A DNA stretch of 31,858 bases from assembly GCA_032718475.1 (NCBI GenBank), contig JAUCBJ010005840.1, positions 1 to 31,858 on the forward strand. Direction: 5' to 3'. Positions 9,490-18,583 of this stretch are shown here, piece after piece. The stretch's first letter is position 1. Every line of letters starts with the position of its first letter. Under the pieces are notes generated by a model, which was given only the letters and a program-made list of their open reading frames with translations, searched no databases and was not told where the DNA came from. The translations under genes and the position numbers were made by a program. The stretch comes from Nemertoderma westbladi. Its lineage: Eukaryota; Xenacoelomorpha; Nemertodermatida; Nemertodermatidae.

Positions 9490-9996
9490 CACCTAAAAGT
9501 GCGCTTCAATTCCACTGGAACCCGATCTACTATTGGGTGTGGGGTGGAGTTCTTTTCTTGGAGTCGGCTTTCCAGGCCGCTCCCTCTGGGTATGATATTA
9601 CTACCCCTTCTTGGTGCAACCGCAACCTATGTTGCACCAAGACATCTGGCGTCTCTGTTCGAGAAAATTGTGGACTCGTCACACAACTTTGAAAACTCTC
9701 AGTCAAACTCACTCTAACTCCATTTCAGCTCCACTCTACTCTATCTCTCTGCTTGCTCCCCACACTTGAATCGCACTCGTCTGCACTCTCACGCGCCAAC
9801 ACCTCCTCTCCATACTTCTCTGTGCTCCTCTATTCTCTAACACTCCGAAAAGGCGCTAAATTTGCTATCTGTGCTATCATTCTATCTACCTTATCTAAAT
9901 CTTACTTCTTGCTTACTACTTACTCTACTAACTCTCTTACTACTAACTATATTCTACTAACTCTAATTCTACTAACTCTCTACTAACTCTAACTCT

Positions 9997-10128
9997 CTTT
10001 CTATGTGGCGCTTTCGGTGCCCACAACCCCTCTACTACTGCTTTCTACGTGGCGCTTTCGGTGCCCACAACCTCTCTACTACTACTTTCTATGTGGTGCT
10101 TCCGGTGCCCACAACCCCTCTGCTACTA
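9997..10128. repeat. 44-bp tandem repeat, three copies
   Basis: Copies start at 9997, 10041 and 10085, each with CTTTCTAYGTGGYGCTTYCG, GTGCCCACAACC and a CTACTACT tail. Differences are point changes only. Confidence 0.85.
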
Positions 10129-10131
10129 CTC

Positions 10132-10243
10132 GTGGCATGTCAATATGCCACACTCCCTTACTGCCTACTTCTAACGGTACTATGTACCCTCTTACTCCCG
10201 TGGTATGTTTGTATACCACACTCCCTAATTCTGCCTACTTCTT
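10132..10243. repeat. 68-bp tandem repeat with variable hairpins (copies 1 and 2)
   Basis: Hairpin one is GTGGCAT-gtcaat-ATGCCAC (10132-10151). Hairpin two is GTGGTAT-gtttgt-ATACCAC (10200-10219), 68 bp later. Between them is GGTAC-tat-GTACC (10175-10187). The second copy breaks off at the inserted LINE fragment near 10244. A third occurrence lies at 10714-10798. Confidence 0.75.
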
Positions 10244-10713
10244 CTATGGTCAGGTCAGGTATTCTAGGTCATTGATCAAGAAAACTTGCCGCCTCCATGC
10301 AGCATAAAGGAGGTGCCACCTGTAGCTGCATAGACCCTCTTACTAGGGCAAATCTGATCCTGTAACTAGGACCCCCTTCGTTCTGGGATAAGGACACCCT
10401 TGGTCCTGGATTAAGGACCCATATACTTGGCTGCAGGGGTATATGGCCTGACCAGGCAGATGGTGATCTACCAATGGCTGGTCACATGATGAGAGTTCTT
10501 CAGTCCTCTCATGTCCACTCTGAGAGCACTTCACTGCGACCTGCACCTGGCAGCAAGGGTACAGGGCATGACCCAGCAGATGAGCTGCAACAGCCAATGG
10601 TGGGTCATGTGCGCCAGAGTAGATATGGGTGATGGGCCTCATATCTGACTCCATTGCGACACCCACCCTGTGGAATGGCAAACCAGGGTGTGGTATTTGT
10701 CCCGAGAGCTGAG
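10244..10713 (+). mobile_element. 5' fragment of the RTE-like LINE inserted in the LTR element
   Basis: The right part, 10633-10706, matches the 5' end of LINE copy 2 (31757-31830, opposite strand) almost base for base, including CTCATATCTGACTCC and TGGAATGGCAAACC. The left part would then be upstream 5' UTR that copy 2 lacks. It holds two degenerate monomers of the pattern 'GGGTAYA.GGC.TGACC.GCAGATG...CCAATGG..GGTCA' near 10436 and 10557. The block is flanked on both sides by versions of the same 80-bp repeat ending CCTACTTCT. Confidence 0.65.
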
Positions 10714-10798
10714 CCTACTTCTTACCTAACGGTGCTACGTACCCTCCTACTCCCGTGGTATGTCTATATACCACACTCACTATATCCTGCCTACTTCT
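10714..10798. repeat. Third copy of the 68-bp hairpin repeat
   Basis: Same order as at 10163-10243: CCTACTTCT, a GGTGC-tac-GTACC hairpin (10731-10743), then GTGGTAT-gtctat-ATACCAC (10755-10774), then CCTACTTCT again. Confidence 0.75.
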
Positions 10799-11257
10799 AA
10801 CTCTAACTAACTTCTACTAACTTTCTAACTACTTACTAACTTTCTAACTTTCTACTTACTTTATTATTTTATTATTTTAATTATTTTTATTATTTATATT
10901 TCTTATTCGTGTGGGAAGGGCGTCTCGCCCTCATTCCCACCCCCCTCAGTCCAACATTTGGACGACTAAACTCTAAGGTGCCCCTTCTTCCAGTAGGCAC
11001 TCTCCCACTGTCCCCATATACGTCCTCTTATCCTTCGCCACACTCTCTTCGCCAATTACAACCCTCTAGGAATTGATTCTCCCTCTTCTGCCACCCTAAA
11101 ATCGGGTCTCTCCGCCACCATCTTGACTTCCTCATCTCCTGGCAGCAAAATGCCATCCTTCATCTGGTCGTCGCCTGCCGGTAGAATGAAAAGAAATCGG
11201 AAGAACAGATAAAACAGAACGGACAATAGTTATCCTATCCCTCTCCACCCTGTCTTC

Positions 11258-11764
11258 TTACTCGACTTTCCCCTTCTCGATATGCCTCTCAACCAGACCT
11301 GCGTCTCCTCCGGACACTCCCGGACACTCCTCCGGACACTCCTCCGGACACTCCTCCGGACACTCCTCCGGACTGTTGTCCTCCAGACATCTCGCCGTCC
11401 ACTCCTCTCCATCCCCATACCAATACTTGCTGGGAACATCCTTGTTCCATCCCATTGTCTCTAAGTCTTCCGCGTCGAATCCATTCTCCTCCGCCCACAC
11501 TCTTGCTGTTACTTCCCCTTCTAGATTATCTACCATGTGTGGTTTCTCCTTTACGTCCACAACGGTGCCTGGGAGCATGCACCCTGATGTCTCCGACACC
11601 CTGTGTGGAATCTTGGTTTTAATTGGGCCGCTAAGCGTCCATCCGAATGGCGTGAGAATCGCCGTCGGATCCCGCTGTCTGTCTTCCCCGAAGATCGTCT
11701 GTCCTCTTTTGTGGGCTGTCGGGCAGTCCATACCCACTATGATGGATACCTTCGAGACATCCAC
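11258..11764 (-). pseudogene. BEL/Pao protease C-terminal part and linker
   Basis: Reads VSIIVGMDCPTAHKRGQ and later PTAILTPFGWTLSGPI, the pattern 'IGMD.P..H...AV.T.LGW.LSGP' that follows the aspartic protease in BEL/Pao polyproteins. It is in a different frame from the protease active site upstream (11631-12341), so a frame break lies near 11790. Near the C-terminus a 12-bp tandem repeat (plus strand 11306-11371) adds Pro-Glu-Glu-Cys units. The frame stops at 11258 with no RT after it. Confidence 0.7.
11306..11371. repeat. 12-bp tandem repeat
   Basis: TCCGGACACTCC repeated about five times. In the minus frame it encodes Pro-Glu-Glu-Cys units. Expansion within a dead reading frame. Confidence 0.85.
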
Positions 11765-12412
11765 CTCCGGTATTGAAAATCGATATCGTCCAGGAACCGG
11801 TACAGCTCGACCTCGATGTTAGTTGGTCTCCTGGCATTAATATTGATCGATCTATGATCTGAATGGGGTCGATGGTGGCCCCATAGTCACATCCTGGTGC
11901 TATTGCTGATATCTTGCACCGTCCCATCCTCATCTCCAGGACCTCATCCTTACTCGAGATAGTAGTTACCGCCACGTCGCCGTGCCTCGTCTGTAACCCT
12001 ATCTCCTCAGCCACCCAATTCTCCACCAGCGTGAAGGCTGCTCCGCTGTCGACCAGCATTAATGTTGTGACTGATCGGCCGCCCCTTCCTGTTATCTTCA
12101 CTGGTACTGCCCCGAGTAGTACTTTCCTCTTTCTTCTTTCTCCTGTCGTGCTCGTCACCATTGTTTGGCCTCCAGTCTCATCGTCTCCTACCGCTGTTTC
12201 TCTACACTCTCCGGATCTGTGTCCTTCTACCACGCATCGATGACATAGTCCGTTTGCGTCTGTGTAGGCTACACAATCTTTTTTAGGCAACGCTTGCCAA
12301 TGCTTACAACTCATGGTATTATGGGTTCCATCCCTATGCAATTGACATTCGAATCCTGGATTGTAGCGTTCCCTGTATAGTCCCTCACATATCGCGCGTA
12401 GGTTTATATCGG
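11631..12412 (-). pseudogene. BEL/Pao zinc knuckle and aspartic protease
   Basis: The frame is open from about 12412; the text DINLRAICEGLYRERYNPGF precedes residue LHRDG at 12341, so the ATG often chosen there is internal. A Cys/His cluster around CQLHRDGTHNTMSCKH is followed by a CCHC knuckle, CHRCVVEGHRSGEC (C-x2-C-x4-H-x4-C), for binding element RNA. Next comes the aspartic protease with active-site segment LMLVDSGAAFTLV. This order matches BEL/Pao gag-pol (Pfam DUF1758-type protease, from memory). It is one base out of frame with the gag piece that ends at 12404, and again with the piece starting at 11764. It would process the polyprotein in an intact element. Confidence 0.8.
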
Positions 12413-12754
12413 ACTACTGGGTATATTGGGGTTATGTTTATTTGTGTTGATATTTTCTTTCTGTCCCTGCCACGGTGTGGCCCTACTCCCAGCTAGCTGT
12501 GGGCTTGTAACCCCCTGTGTGGCCGCGTGTGGTAGCGACTGTCTTACTCTCGGGAATGGATCTGCTGGATTATGTTCGGGTTTAGGCTTATTGTATTCGG
12601 TCTTCGGTGCCTTCCCCAAACTATCCTCACTATAGACTGGGTCTGTAATCAACTCTGCTTCGTAGTTGAGGAAGTTTGACATTTCCTCTAGCCCTGGCTC
12701 CGCACCTTTCTTCTCCCGTGTGGAGAAGGCGATCTTCCTCCACTTGCTCCACAG
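12404..12754 (-). pseudogene. Gag spacer between DUF1759-like domain and zinc knuckle
   Basis: In frame with the gag domain upstream but separated from it by a TAG at 12755-12757. Pro/Asn/Lys-rich and low-complexity, with text FLNYEAELITDPVY near its start. It ends at a TAA (12404-12406) that overlaps by one base shift the frame of the zinc knuckle. I see no slippery heptamer, so I read it as a one-base loss and not programmed frameshifting. Confidence 0.55.
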
Positions 12755-13513
12755 CTAGATCAGCAGTGCCTGCGCTATCGTGGTGATGTTATTAGATGCG
12801 TTGAGTTTGTATGGCGCGTCTAGCGTCTTCAGCACGATTAACGCCTTCTCAACCATATTCGCAAAGGTCTTTATGCTAACAGGGTTATCCTGTAGGCCAC
12901 CCGATGTTATACCCCTTAAGGTCTGCCGGATGATCTTGGCTGGGTGTCCGTATTCCCTGTCTAGGGCCCGCCATGCAGTCGTGAAGCTGCCCTCGATGCC
13001 CTGATACTGCCTCACGATGTCGTACGCTGGGCCTCCTGTATATACCTGTAAATATTTTAGGCACTCCGCCTGCGTCAGGTTCTTACTTAATATCTCGTTG
13101 CTGTACATGCGTCGGAATTGCAGGTATTCTTCCGGTCTGCTTCCGTCGAATTTAAATGGCTCGACAGGTGGTAGCTCGATTCTGGTCTTGAGTGCATCGA
13201 TAAGTGTTGCCATTCCCATTGCCTGTGCTTCCAATGGGTTCGAAGGATGCTGTACAGATTCTCCTGTTGGGTGCGGTCCGCCCGTCGGGCCTGTTGACTT
13301 TATTTGCGTCGGATATACCATTGGGGGTAACGGCCCCCTCCATATTTCCGTGTCGCACGACCTGTTCTCGTCCAGGGGGTTCGATGTTCTTATTCCCGGT
13401 TGAGTGTATTGTTGATATTGTAATGGGGGAATGTCACCCTGTCCCCCCCCCCCCCCCCCACCGGTATTATGTTTGGTACTGGGGTTGATGTTAATATATT
13501 GGGGCCCATACAC
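12755..13513 (-). pseudogene. BEL/Pao gag, DUF1759-like domain
   Basis: Contains LPPVEPFKFDGSRPEEYLQF and GPAYDIVRQYQGIEGSFTTA, then LDREYGHPAKIIRQTL. The order 'LP...F.G....Y..F...Y......L....K..YL...L.G.A...V......Y..A...L...YG.P..I' is the hallmark of the gag domain (Pfam DUF1759) of BEL/Pao elements, which builds the particle. It is preceded by a Gly run from the 17-base G tract (plus-strand C at 13443-13459), where the upstream gag frame changes. A TAG ends it at 12755. Confidence 0.8.
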
Positions 13514-14223
13514 CTATCTGCAATAACTCTCCCCTCCCCTGGATATATGTTATGTCCCTGCATATTATAGTCATGCTGCTGTGCTGGTACCGATATAGGC
13601 CTATCCACTTCTTGCCTACCTACCGGTATATATGCCACGACTTCCGGATCTAATCCCGTCGTTCGCGCTACCCTATCGCCTACACTATCTCTCCCAGCAT
13701 GGCCTATAGTATGTGCAGTAAGGCCTACAGTATGTCCTGCAGTCTGCATGTGCCCTTCCGGACCGAAGTTTAACCTTCTCGAATAATTCAAGAAGTCCTC
13801 CCCGCGACTACCGTACTCTCGATCGGCAGCTATATCCCGTTGGGAAGTTTCTCTTCGATCCCCTCTCCTGTTCTCTTCCTCGTATCGGTACGTTCTGTAC
13901 CCTTCTCCTAGTGTGCGGTGCGTCTCTCCGGGGCGACGGCAATCTCCCGGAGTTCGACCCCACTGACTCCCTAACTCCATCTCTACTACCGACGGCTCGC
14001 TATCCGTCCTCGCTCTCCGGTTGCTCGTAGCAATGCTTCTTCTATTCTCTTCTCTTCTTCTCTCTTCAGTGTAGCGTCCCCGCTCATGAGATCTCTCGTC
14101 GACCTCCCGGTTAAACTCCACTGTTCTTCTTCTCTCTTCCGACTGACGTCTTCTCGCTCGCCCGCTCTCGGCGCTAACATCTCTCTCTCTGTCCGCCTGG
14201 ACCCTCCTGGGGATACTCGTCAT
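13390..14223 (-). pseudogene. Gag Arg/Glu-rich linker
   Basis: Highly charged (repeated ERRR and REENRR type runs) then Gly/Tyr/Asn-rich. No catalytic motif. It ends in a different frame from the DUF1759-like piece; the two overlap at the poly-G tract, so tract length decides whether they join. In frame with the Asn-rich piece at 14854-15093. Confidence 0.5.
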
Positions 14224-14255
14224 CCCCCTACTATTCTCCGTCGTCGGGTGCCGCA

Positions 14256-14640
14256 GTGGGACATTCTCTGCCCCCCCCCCCCCCTCTCACCACTAATCTC
14301 TCGTGGTGGGGCGCCCGTAGCCCCCCCCCCCCCCCCACCCGCCACTTCTTACTTCACAACCTCTCACTTCGCTTCTACGCCCCTCTTGTGGGGCATTCTC
14401 TGCCCCCCTTCTCTCGCCACTAATCTACCGTGGTGGGGCGCCCATAGCCCCCCCCCCCCCCCACTCGCGACTTCTTAATCGCTACCTCTTAATTCGCTTC
14501 TACATCCCTCTTGTGGGGCATTCTCTGCCCCCCTTCTCTCGCCACTAATCTTCCGTGGTGGGGCGCCCGTAGCCCCCCCCCCCCCCCACTCGCCACTTCT
14601 TACTTCACTACCTCTTACTTCGCTTCTACACCCCTCTCTA
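14256..14640. repeat. 125-132 bp repeat with embedded poly-C, three copies
   Basis: Copies start at 14256, 14388 and 14513. Each contains GTGGGRCATTCTCTGCC, a C run, CACTAATC, GTGGTGGGGCGCCC, TAG, a 15-16 base C run and CTTCTTAMTTC-type sequence. It interrupts the gag frame. The C runs are at 14271-14284, 14321-14336, 14448-14462 and 14573-14587. Confidence 0.85.
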
Positions 14641-14853
14641 GTCGACGCACTGTCTCTACTGCGGCTGGGTCTGTTCACCCCCGCTACTCCCTGCGTACTA
14701 ACTACGTGGCCTTGCAGGCTCCCGTTGGCCGGACCACCTGTGTCTCCTACATTAGTATTAATAGCCCCGTTATCAATATTATTATTTAAATTAGAATTAT
14801 TAATTATTTTGTATATTTGAATTAATTTATTCGGATTATTTTGAATATTTGAA

Positions 14854-15253
14854 TTATAATTGATTATTTTGTATATTTAAATTAATATTATTATTTGGAT
14901 TATTTGTATTTAAATTAGAATTACCGGGTAAAACGTTATTTCCTGCAACGAAAGTTTGGTTAGGGTTGTCTACTACGGTACTATTAATATTAATTTCTTC
15001 TAACGTATTATTATTACCCCCCCCCCCCCCCGCCCGTACGGTTACACCAGTTCTGGTTCTGTCGTCCGGTGCCTGTAAGTGGGGTATTAACAAACGTTTC
15101 CACTACTTCTGGCTCCTCGTAAATACTACCCGAGCCAGCCTCACTCTCTGATAGTCCCAACTGCGCCAGTTCTAGTCGGCGCTTCTGCTTGGCCTGATAT
15201 TGCATAAGCCCCCTTAACCGGGCATGCATATCATCCCGCATACGCTTTCCCAC
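14854..15253 (-). pseudogene. Gag middle part, Asn-rich, split at a poly-G tract
   Basis: The upper piece (15014-15253) reads MRDDMHARLRGLMQYQAKQK, a helical charged segment, then YEEPEVVETFVNTPL. It runs into a 15-base G tract (plus-strand C 15017-15031). The following piece (14854-15093) is in another frame and is Asn-rich (NNNTLEEININ, NNPNNNINLNI). Plus-strand 14770-15010 is therefore strongly AT-rich. The two frames meet at the homopolymer. Confidence 0.5.
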
Positions 15254-15391
15254 TCTCTCTCTCTCTCTCTATCCTCTCGTAAACTTTGCTCGGCCAACTC
15301 TGCCTCTCTCGTCTCCCGCTCTCTACGCTCGTTCTCTACTCTCTCTGCTCGCCCTCTCTACGCCTCGTTCTCTAGCTCTCTCTGCTCTCTT

Positions 15392-16334
15392 CTACGCTCT
15401 TTCGCTCTCTCTCGCCTCTCGTTCCTCACGCTCCCTAGAGTTTCTCGCCACCCTCTCGGCCCTCTCTCTACATTCCCTCGCTAACTCTCTCTCTCTTTCT
15501 AATAATGCGGTTCCCTCGTTCAACTGCCTCTCTAACTCTTTCTGGTCTAGCGCCGCAATGTCTAGTTGACACGCCAGATCTATCTCTAACACCCTTCTTG
15601 CTTTCGCGGAGGATGTAGCGGACTTATCGGTCGCGACGGACTCCCGTCGCCTCTCTGTCCTACTAACTTTCCCCCGCTTTCCGGGGTTCTCACTAACCGA
15701 CGAGACCGAATCCTCGGAGTTAACCTCGGGTTCGCCCTCGTGCGGGTCTGCCCAACCCACTAACTTAATTCCCCTAGCATCCACTAAATATGGCCCTATG
15801 TACACCACTTCAGGCTCCATAACCCTGGATCGCCACAGTTCGAATAGTTTGGTGGCGACCCCCCTCGCTCTCTCACTCGCCAGTTCTCCCTGCCCGAAAC
15901 GGACTAGATATCTGAAATGTTTATTCGACTCACCTAGCCGCTGGCTCTAACTTCCCCTGGTTTACCTTCTCTCCCTCTCTGGCCTCCTTCAATAGCTTCT
16001 TAGTGGCGTTGTAGGCCCGTCGAAGCCGATCGCTGGTCCCGATGTCCTCGTCGCCGACATCTCCTGCTCCTCTCCTCGTTCGGCATCGTACCGGCGGCCC
16101 CACCGTCGCCGTTCCGGTGGGCCGTCCATCGCCCTCGGCCTGTGGCTGGCCGGCGACTCTGGTACTCGGACCGCCGTCGTGCATCGACTCATCCCTTCCT
16201 CGTGGTAGACGGCAGGTTGGTACCGTCGCGTCGCGGCCTTGTGGATCATTTGGTTGGTGTCGTCCGGGGTCTGCGGCGGTGTTCTCTCTCCCTCTGATAG
16301 TTGGGGTCCTCCTGCACTCATCTTTCACAGTCAC
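15392..16334 (-). pseudogene. Gag N-terminal part, frameshifted
   Basis: The likely start is the ATG at 16321 (MSAGGPQLSEGERTPPQTPD), 39 bases after the proposed LTR end; a second ATG at 16334 opens another frame. That second frame carries the more protein-like text RLRRAYNATKKLLKEAREGE near 15970-16020, so a frame change lies between. A further piece, 15392-15820, starts MEPEVVYIGPYLVDARGIKL and ends in a long Arg/Glu coiled-coil-like run. It is followed by a CT-dinucleotide tract at 15250-15275. Confidence 0.5.
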
Positions 16335-16360
16335 AGTTTGGTAGTTGGATATAGTTCAAC

Positions 16361-16949
16361 TGTGACGGGATCAAGGGACCCCGACTGGGTTAAGTCTCAC
16401 GCGTCACAGCAGGCTGATGGGTGAATGTGGTAAAATGTAAAAGAGTCTTAGTTTGGTGTTCAATTGAGTTTATAATGTATAAACTAATGATAGCACTGAG
16501 CAAATGAGTAAAACCGGTAGAATAATATATATGTATAGCAGCACTGCAATGACTGTTGAACTATGTTGCCGGTCTGCACTAAACTGATGACTGAGTAAAC
16601 TGAACTGGTAATTGAATGCAACATAATATATATGTGATTATTACTCCTACACTGCTGTGGCCTTCACCTAGTGGATGCTCTCCCTCGCCCCTATTGGCTA
16701 ATAATCTACTTCACGCCTCTCACCTCTCTGGGAGTGCTTCCTCCCCTGTTGGCCCCTGTTGGTTATTTTTCCTCCCGAGGTGGTTTGACCTCTAACCTCC
16801 CTTTGTGTGGCTTTGGGGTTCGTGTTATCCCCGGTTATTGGTTGTGATACGAGATTGGTCATTATCAATCTCGTATCTCCAATATTGCTGAAAAGGCGCC
16901 ACTGTCCTAACTTTGTGAGGGTAATGCGGCGGAATTGAATCCGCTCACA
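16361..16949 (-). repeat. 5' LTR, about 589 bp
   Basis: The outer end is fixed by identity with the 3' LTR (TGTGAGCGG on the minus strand from 16949). I place the inner end at 16361 because TGTGACGGG on the plus strand (TCACA on the minus) mirrors the TGTGA start, giving TG...CA ends, and because gag starts 40 bases further. On the minus strand the LTR holds TATATATTAT-type boxes near 16530 and 16630, candidates for its promoter. The same 12-bp stem as in the other LTR is at 16846-16877. No clear TGG-type tRNA primer site follows, so the inner end is an inference. Confidence 0.6.
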
Positions 16950-18396
16950 GCACAGGTGTTCAAATTCTAGAGGGCTACAGGGTCTTGGGTTCCGTTTTGG
17001 GTGCCCGACCAGTTTGTCTAGATTATATTAAGCAGCGGGTTACTAAACTCTGTGACTTGGTTGGCGATTTAGCAAAAATATCACAATCCGCACCACACCA
17101 ATCCTACTGTTGCATGGTCTGTGGAATACTGCCGAGGTTGAATTTTCTGGCGAGAACCACACCAAACTTCGTCCAACAGTTAGACAAATTCGAGGAGGTT
17201 GTCAGTACCAGGTTTATACCAGCTCTCACTGGCAGGCATGCCCCTGCTAGGGCAGAAAGGGAACTACTTTCTTTGCCAGTGAGGGAGGGGGGTATGGCCA
17301 TCTCACAGCCATCAGACTTCAATGACTGTTACAAACATTCTCTCAAGTTATCACAGCCTCTGCAACTGCTAATACCCGGGGGTGATCCCCCCTGCCGGTC
17401 CCAGATTACCATTCTTAGTGAGCTAAAATCCAGTGCCGCTCTGAAGCTTACAAACAAGTGCGCCCAACTGGACTCGCAACTGAGTGACGAGCTCAAATAC
17501 CAACGTATGTTGACCGACCAGAGAGAAGAGTGCATCAGTCTGGCTAACAGCCCTTCCAATCCAAAAGCTGGGAATGTCTCTCCATAAAACTTCATTCCGG
17601 GACATCCATTAATATATGGGTGGGAGCCAGACCGCGTTCCATCAACCTGCACATGTGGTGCCACCTTCTCAGTAACTCATTCTCTTCACTGCCCAACAGG
17701 TGGCTTTAAAATAGTCAGACATAATGAAATAAGGGATTTTCTAGCCGAGGTTCTCAACGAAGTCGCCTCAGACATGGAAATGGAGCCGCATTTACAGCCA
17801 CTAGATGGGGAACAGTTTAGACTGCGGTCAACCTCAGTCTCACCCGACACGCGACTGGATATTGCAGCTAGTGGTGTTTGGGGAGGGAGGTTCGAAAGAG
17901 TTTATATAGATGTTAAGGTTTTCAATCCTTTGTGCCCTTCCAACCCGCATACAACCGAGGCAGCTTATCATAAGCATGAATCTGAGAAGAGGCGAAAGTA
18001 TGAAGAAAGGATTAATATGGTGGAACAAGCTGGGTTCTGCCAGTTCGTGGTGGCGGCAACAGGGGGTTGCAGCCGTTCAGCTCATGCCCTCTTGAACAGA
18101 ATGGCACTGTAGCTTTCGGCGAAGAGGAATTCCCCTTACCCAGAAACAATAAATTTGTTGCGCACCCGATTAAGTTTCGCCCTTTTGCGGTCTGCCAGCA
18201 TGTGCATCCGAGGATCTAGGTCCCACAGGACGAGAGTAGCACGATTGGCGGACACGGGAATCCGATTGGCAGTCTCCTCGGCCGGCCTGGAGTCAGGGTA
18301 GCTCGTGAGGATCTCGAGGCTCTGGAGAAGGATTACGAGGAGGTCGGAGTTGATAGTGGCGGAGTCGAAGATGATGAAGGAGAGGAGGATTACTAG
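16950..18396 (+). pseudogene. Decayed C-terminal half of a metazoan retroelement protein (RT family with nuclease-like C-terminus)
   Basis: The frame is open right from the LTR edge: RVLGSVLGARPVCLDYIKQR, then LNFLARTTPNFVQQ, RFIPALTGRHAPARAERELL and LPVREGGMAISQP. After frame changes near 17555-17600 comes a Cys/His cluster (CTCGATFSVTHSLHC), then RHNEIRDFLAEVLNEV, LQPLDGEQ, and a segment RLDIAASGVWGGRFE with YIDVKVFNP that resembles a PD-(D/E)xK core (D...DVK). A stop at 18110-18112 is followed by a shifted SFALLRSASMCIRGSRS and an acidic tail ending EKDYEEVGVDSGG, with the final stop at 18394-18396. This order matches a retroelement-type protein family I remember as abundant in cnidarian and other invertebrate genomes. 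The RT core is missing, being on the far side of the LTR insertion or lost. The clade name is uncertain. Confidence 0.65.
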
Positions 18397-18583
18397 ATGA
18401 AACCTTTACAAACTCTATTCAATCAGCCGTTATTTCTAGATTAGATATTAGTGTTATATCTTAAATCTGTGTTGATATATTAGTATTATTGAATTCATTG
18501 TATTATTTCAACTTGCAAGTATTACAGTAGGTAGGCATTATTAGTAGTAGCTATTCATACATTGAAAAAATGTTCCAGAAAAA
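18397..18583. other. AT-rich 3' flank of the retroelement relic
   Basis: No gene or motif recognised; probably decayed 3' UTR. Confidence 0.4.

Larger units (their letters stand above)
9490..11257. other. Rearranged 3' part of the LTR element, no RT or integrase seen
   Basis: A full BEL/Pao element would carry RT, RNase H and integrase here. I see none of their motifs on the minus strand. The stretch holds pyrimidine-rich simple sequence (CTAACT-type runs), the 44-bp and 68-bp tandem repeats and the LINE fragment listed separately. At 11060-11190 a short minus-strand coding-like piece includes KDGILLPGDEEVKMVAERPD, of unknown relation. Confidence 0.5.
9261..16949 (-). mobile_element. Defective BEL/Pao-type LTR retrotransposon
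   Basis: A 191-bp repeat at 9261-9451 recurs at 16759-16949. Between them, on the minus strand, lie gag, a zinc knuckle and a BEL/Pao-type protease. The left LTR is directly preceded (minus orientation) by a purine tract, and both LTR copies begin TGTGAGCGG, so the element reads right to left. No RT, RNase H or integrase motif is recognised in 9490-11257, which instead holds short tandem repeats and a LINE fragment. The 3' LTR retains only its first 191 bases. The outer flanks (left CR1-like LINE, right another retroelement) show no shared target duplication, consistent with truncation or recombination. Inactive. Confidence 0.85.

Noticed and set aside
9530-9712. Minus-strand 60-codon frame as integrase C-terminus
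   Set aside because: No integrase motif or recognisable chromodomain; the text does not resemble BEL/Pao integrase.
12395-12420. Programmed frameshift between gag and the zinc knuckle/protease
   Set aside because: The frames overlap, but I see no slippery heptamer or pseudoknot; several other frame breaks in the element suggest decay.
14086-16344. Plus-strand Ser/Pro-rich frames
   Set aside because: They are shadows of the minus-strand gag and protease, whose domain motifs are recognisable.
9261-16949. Target-site duplication for the LTR element
   Set aside because: The bases left of 9261 (gatatt) and right of 16949 (gcacag) do not match, as expected if the left LTR is truncated.
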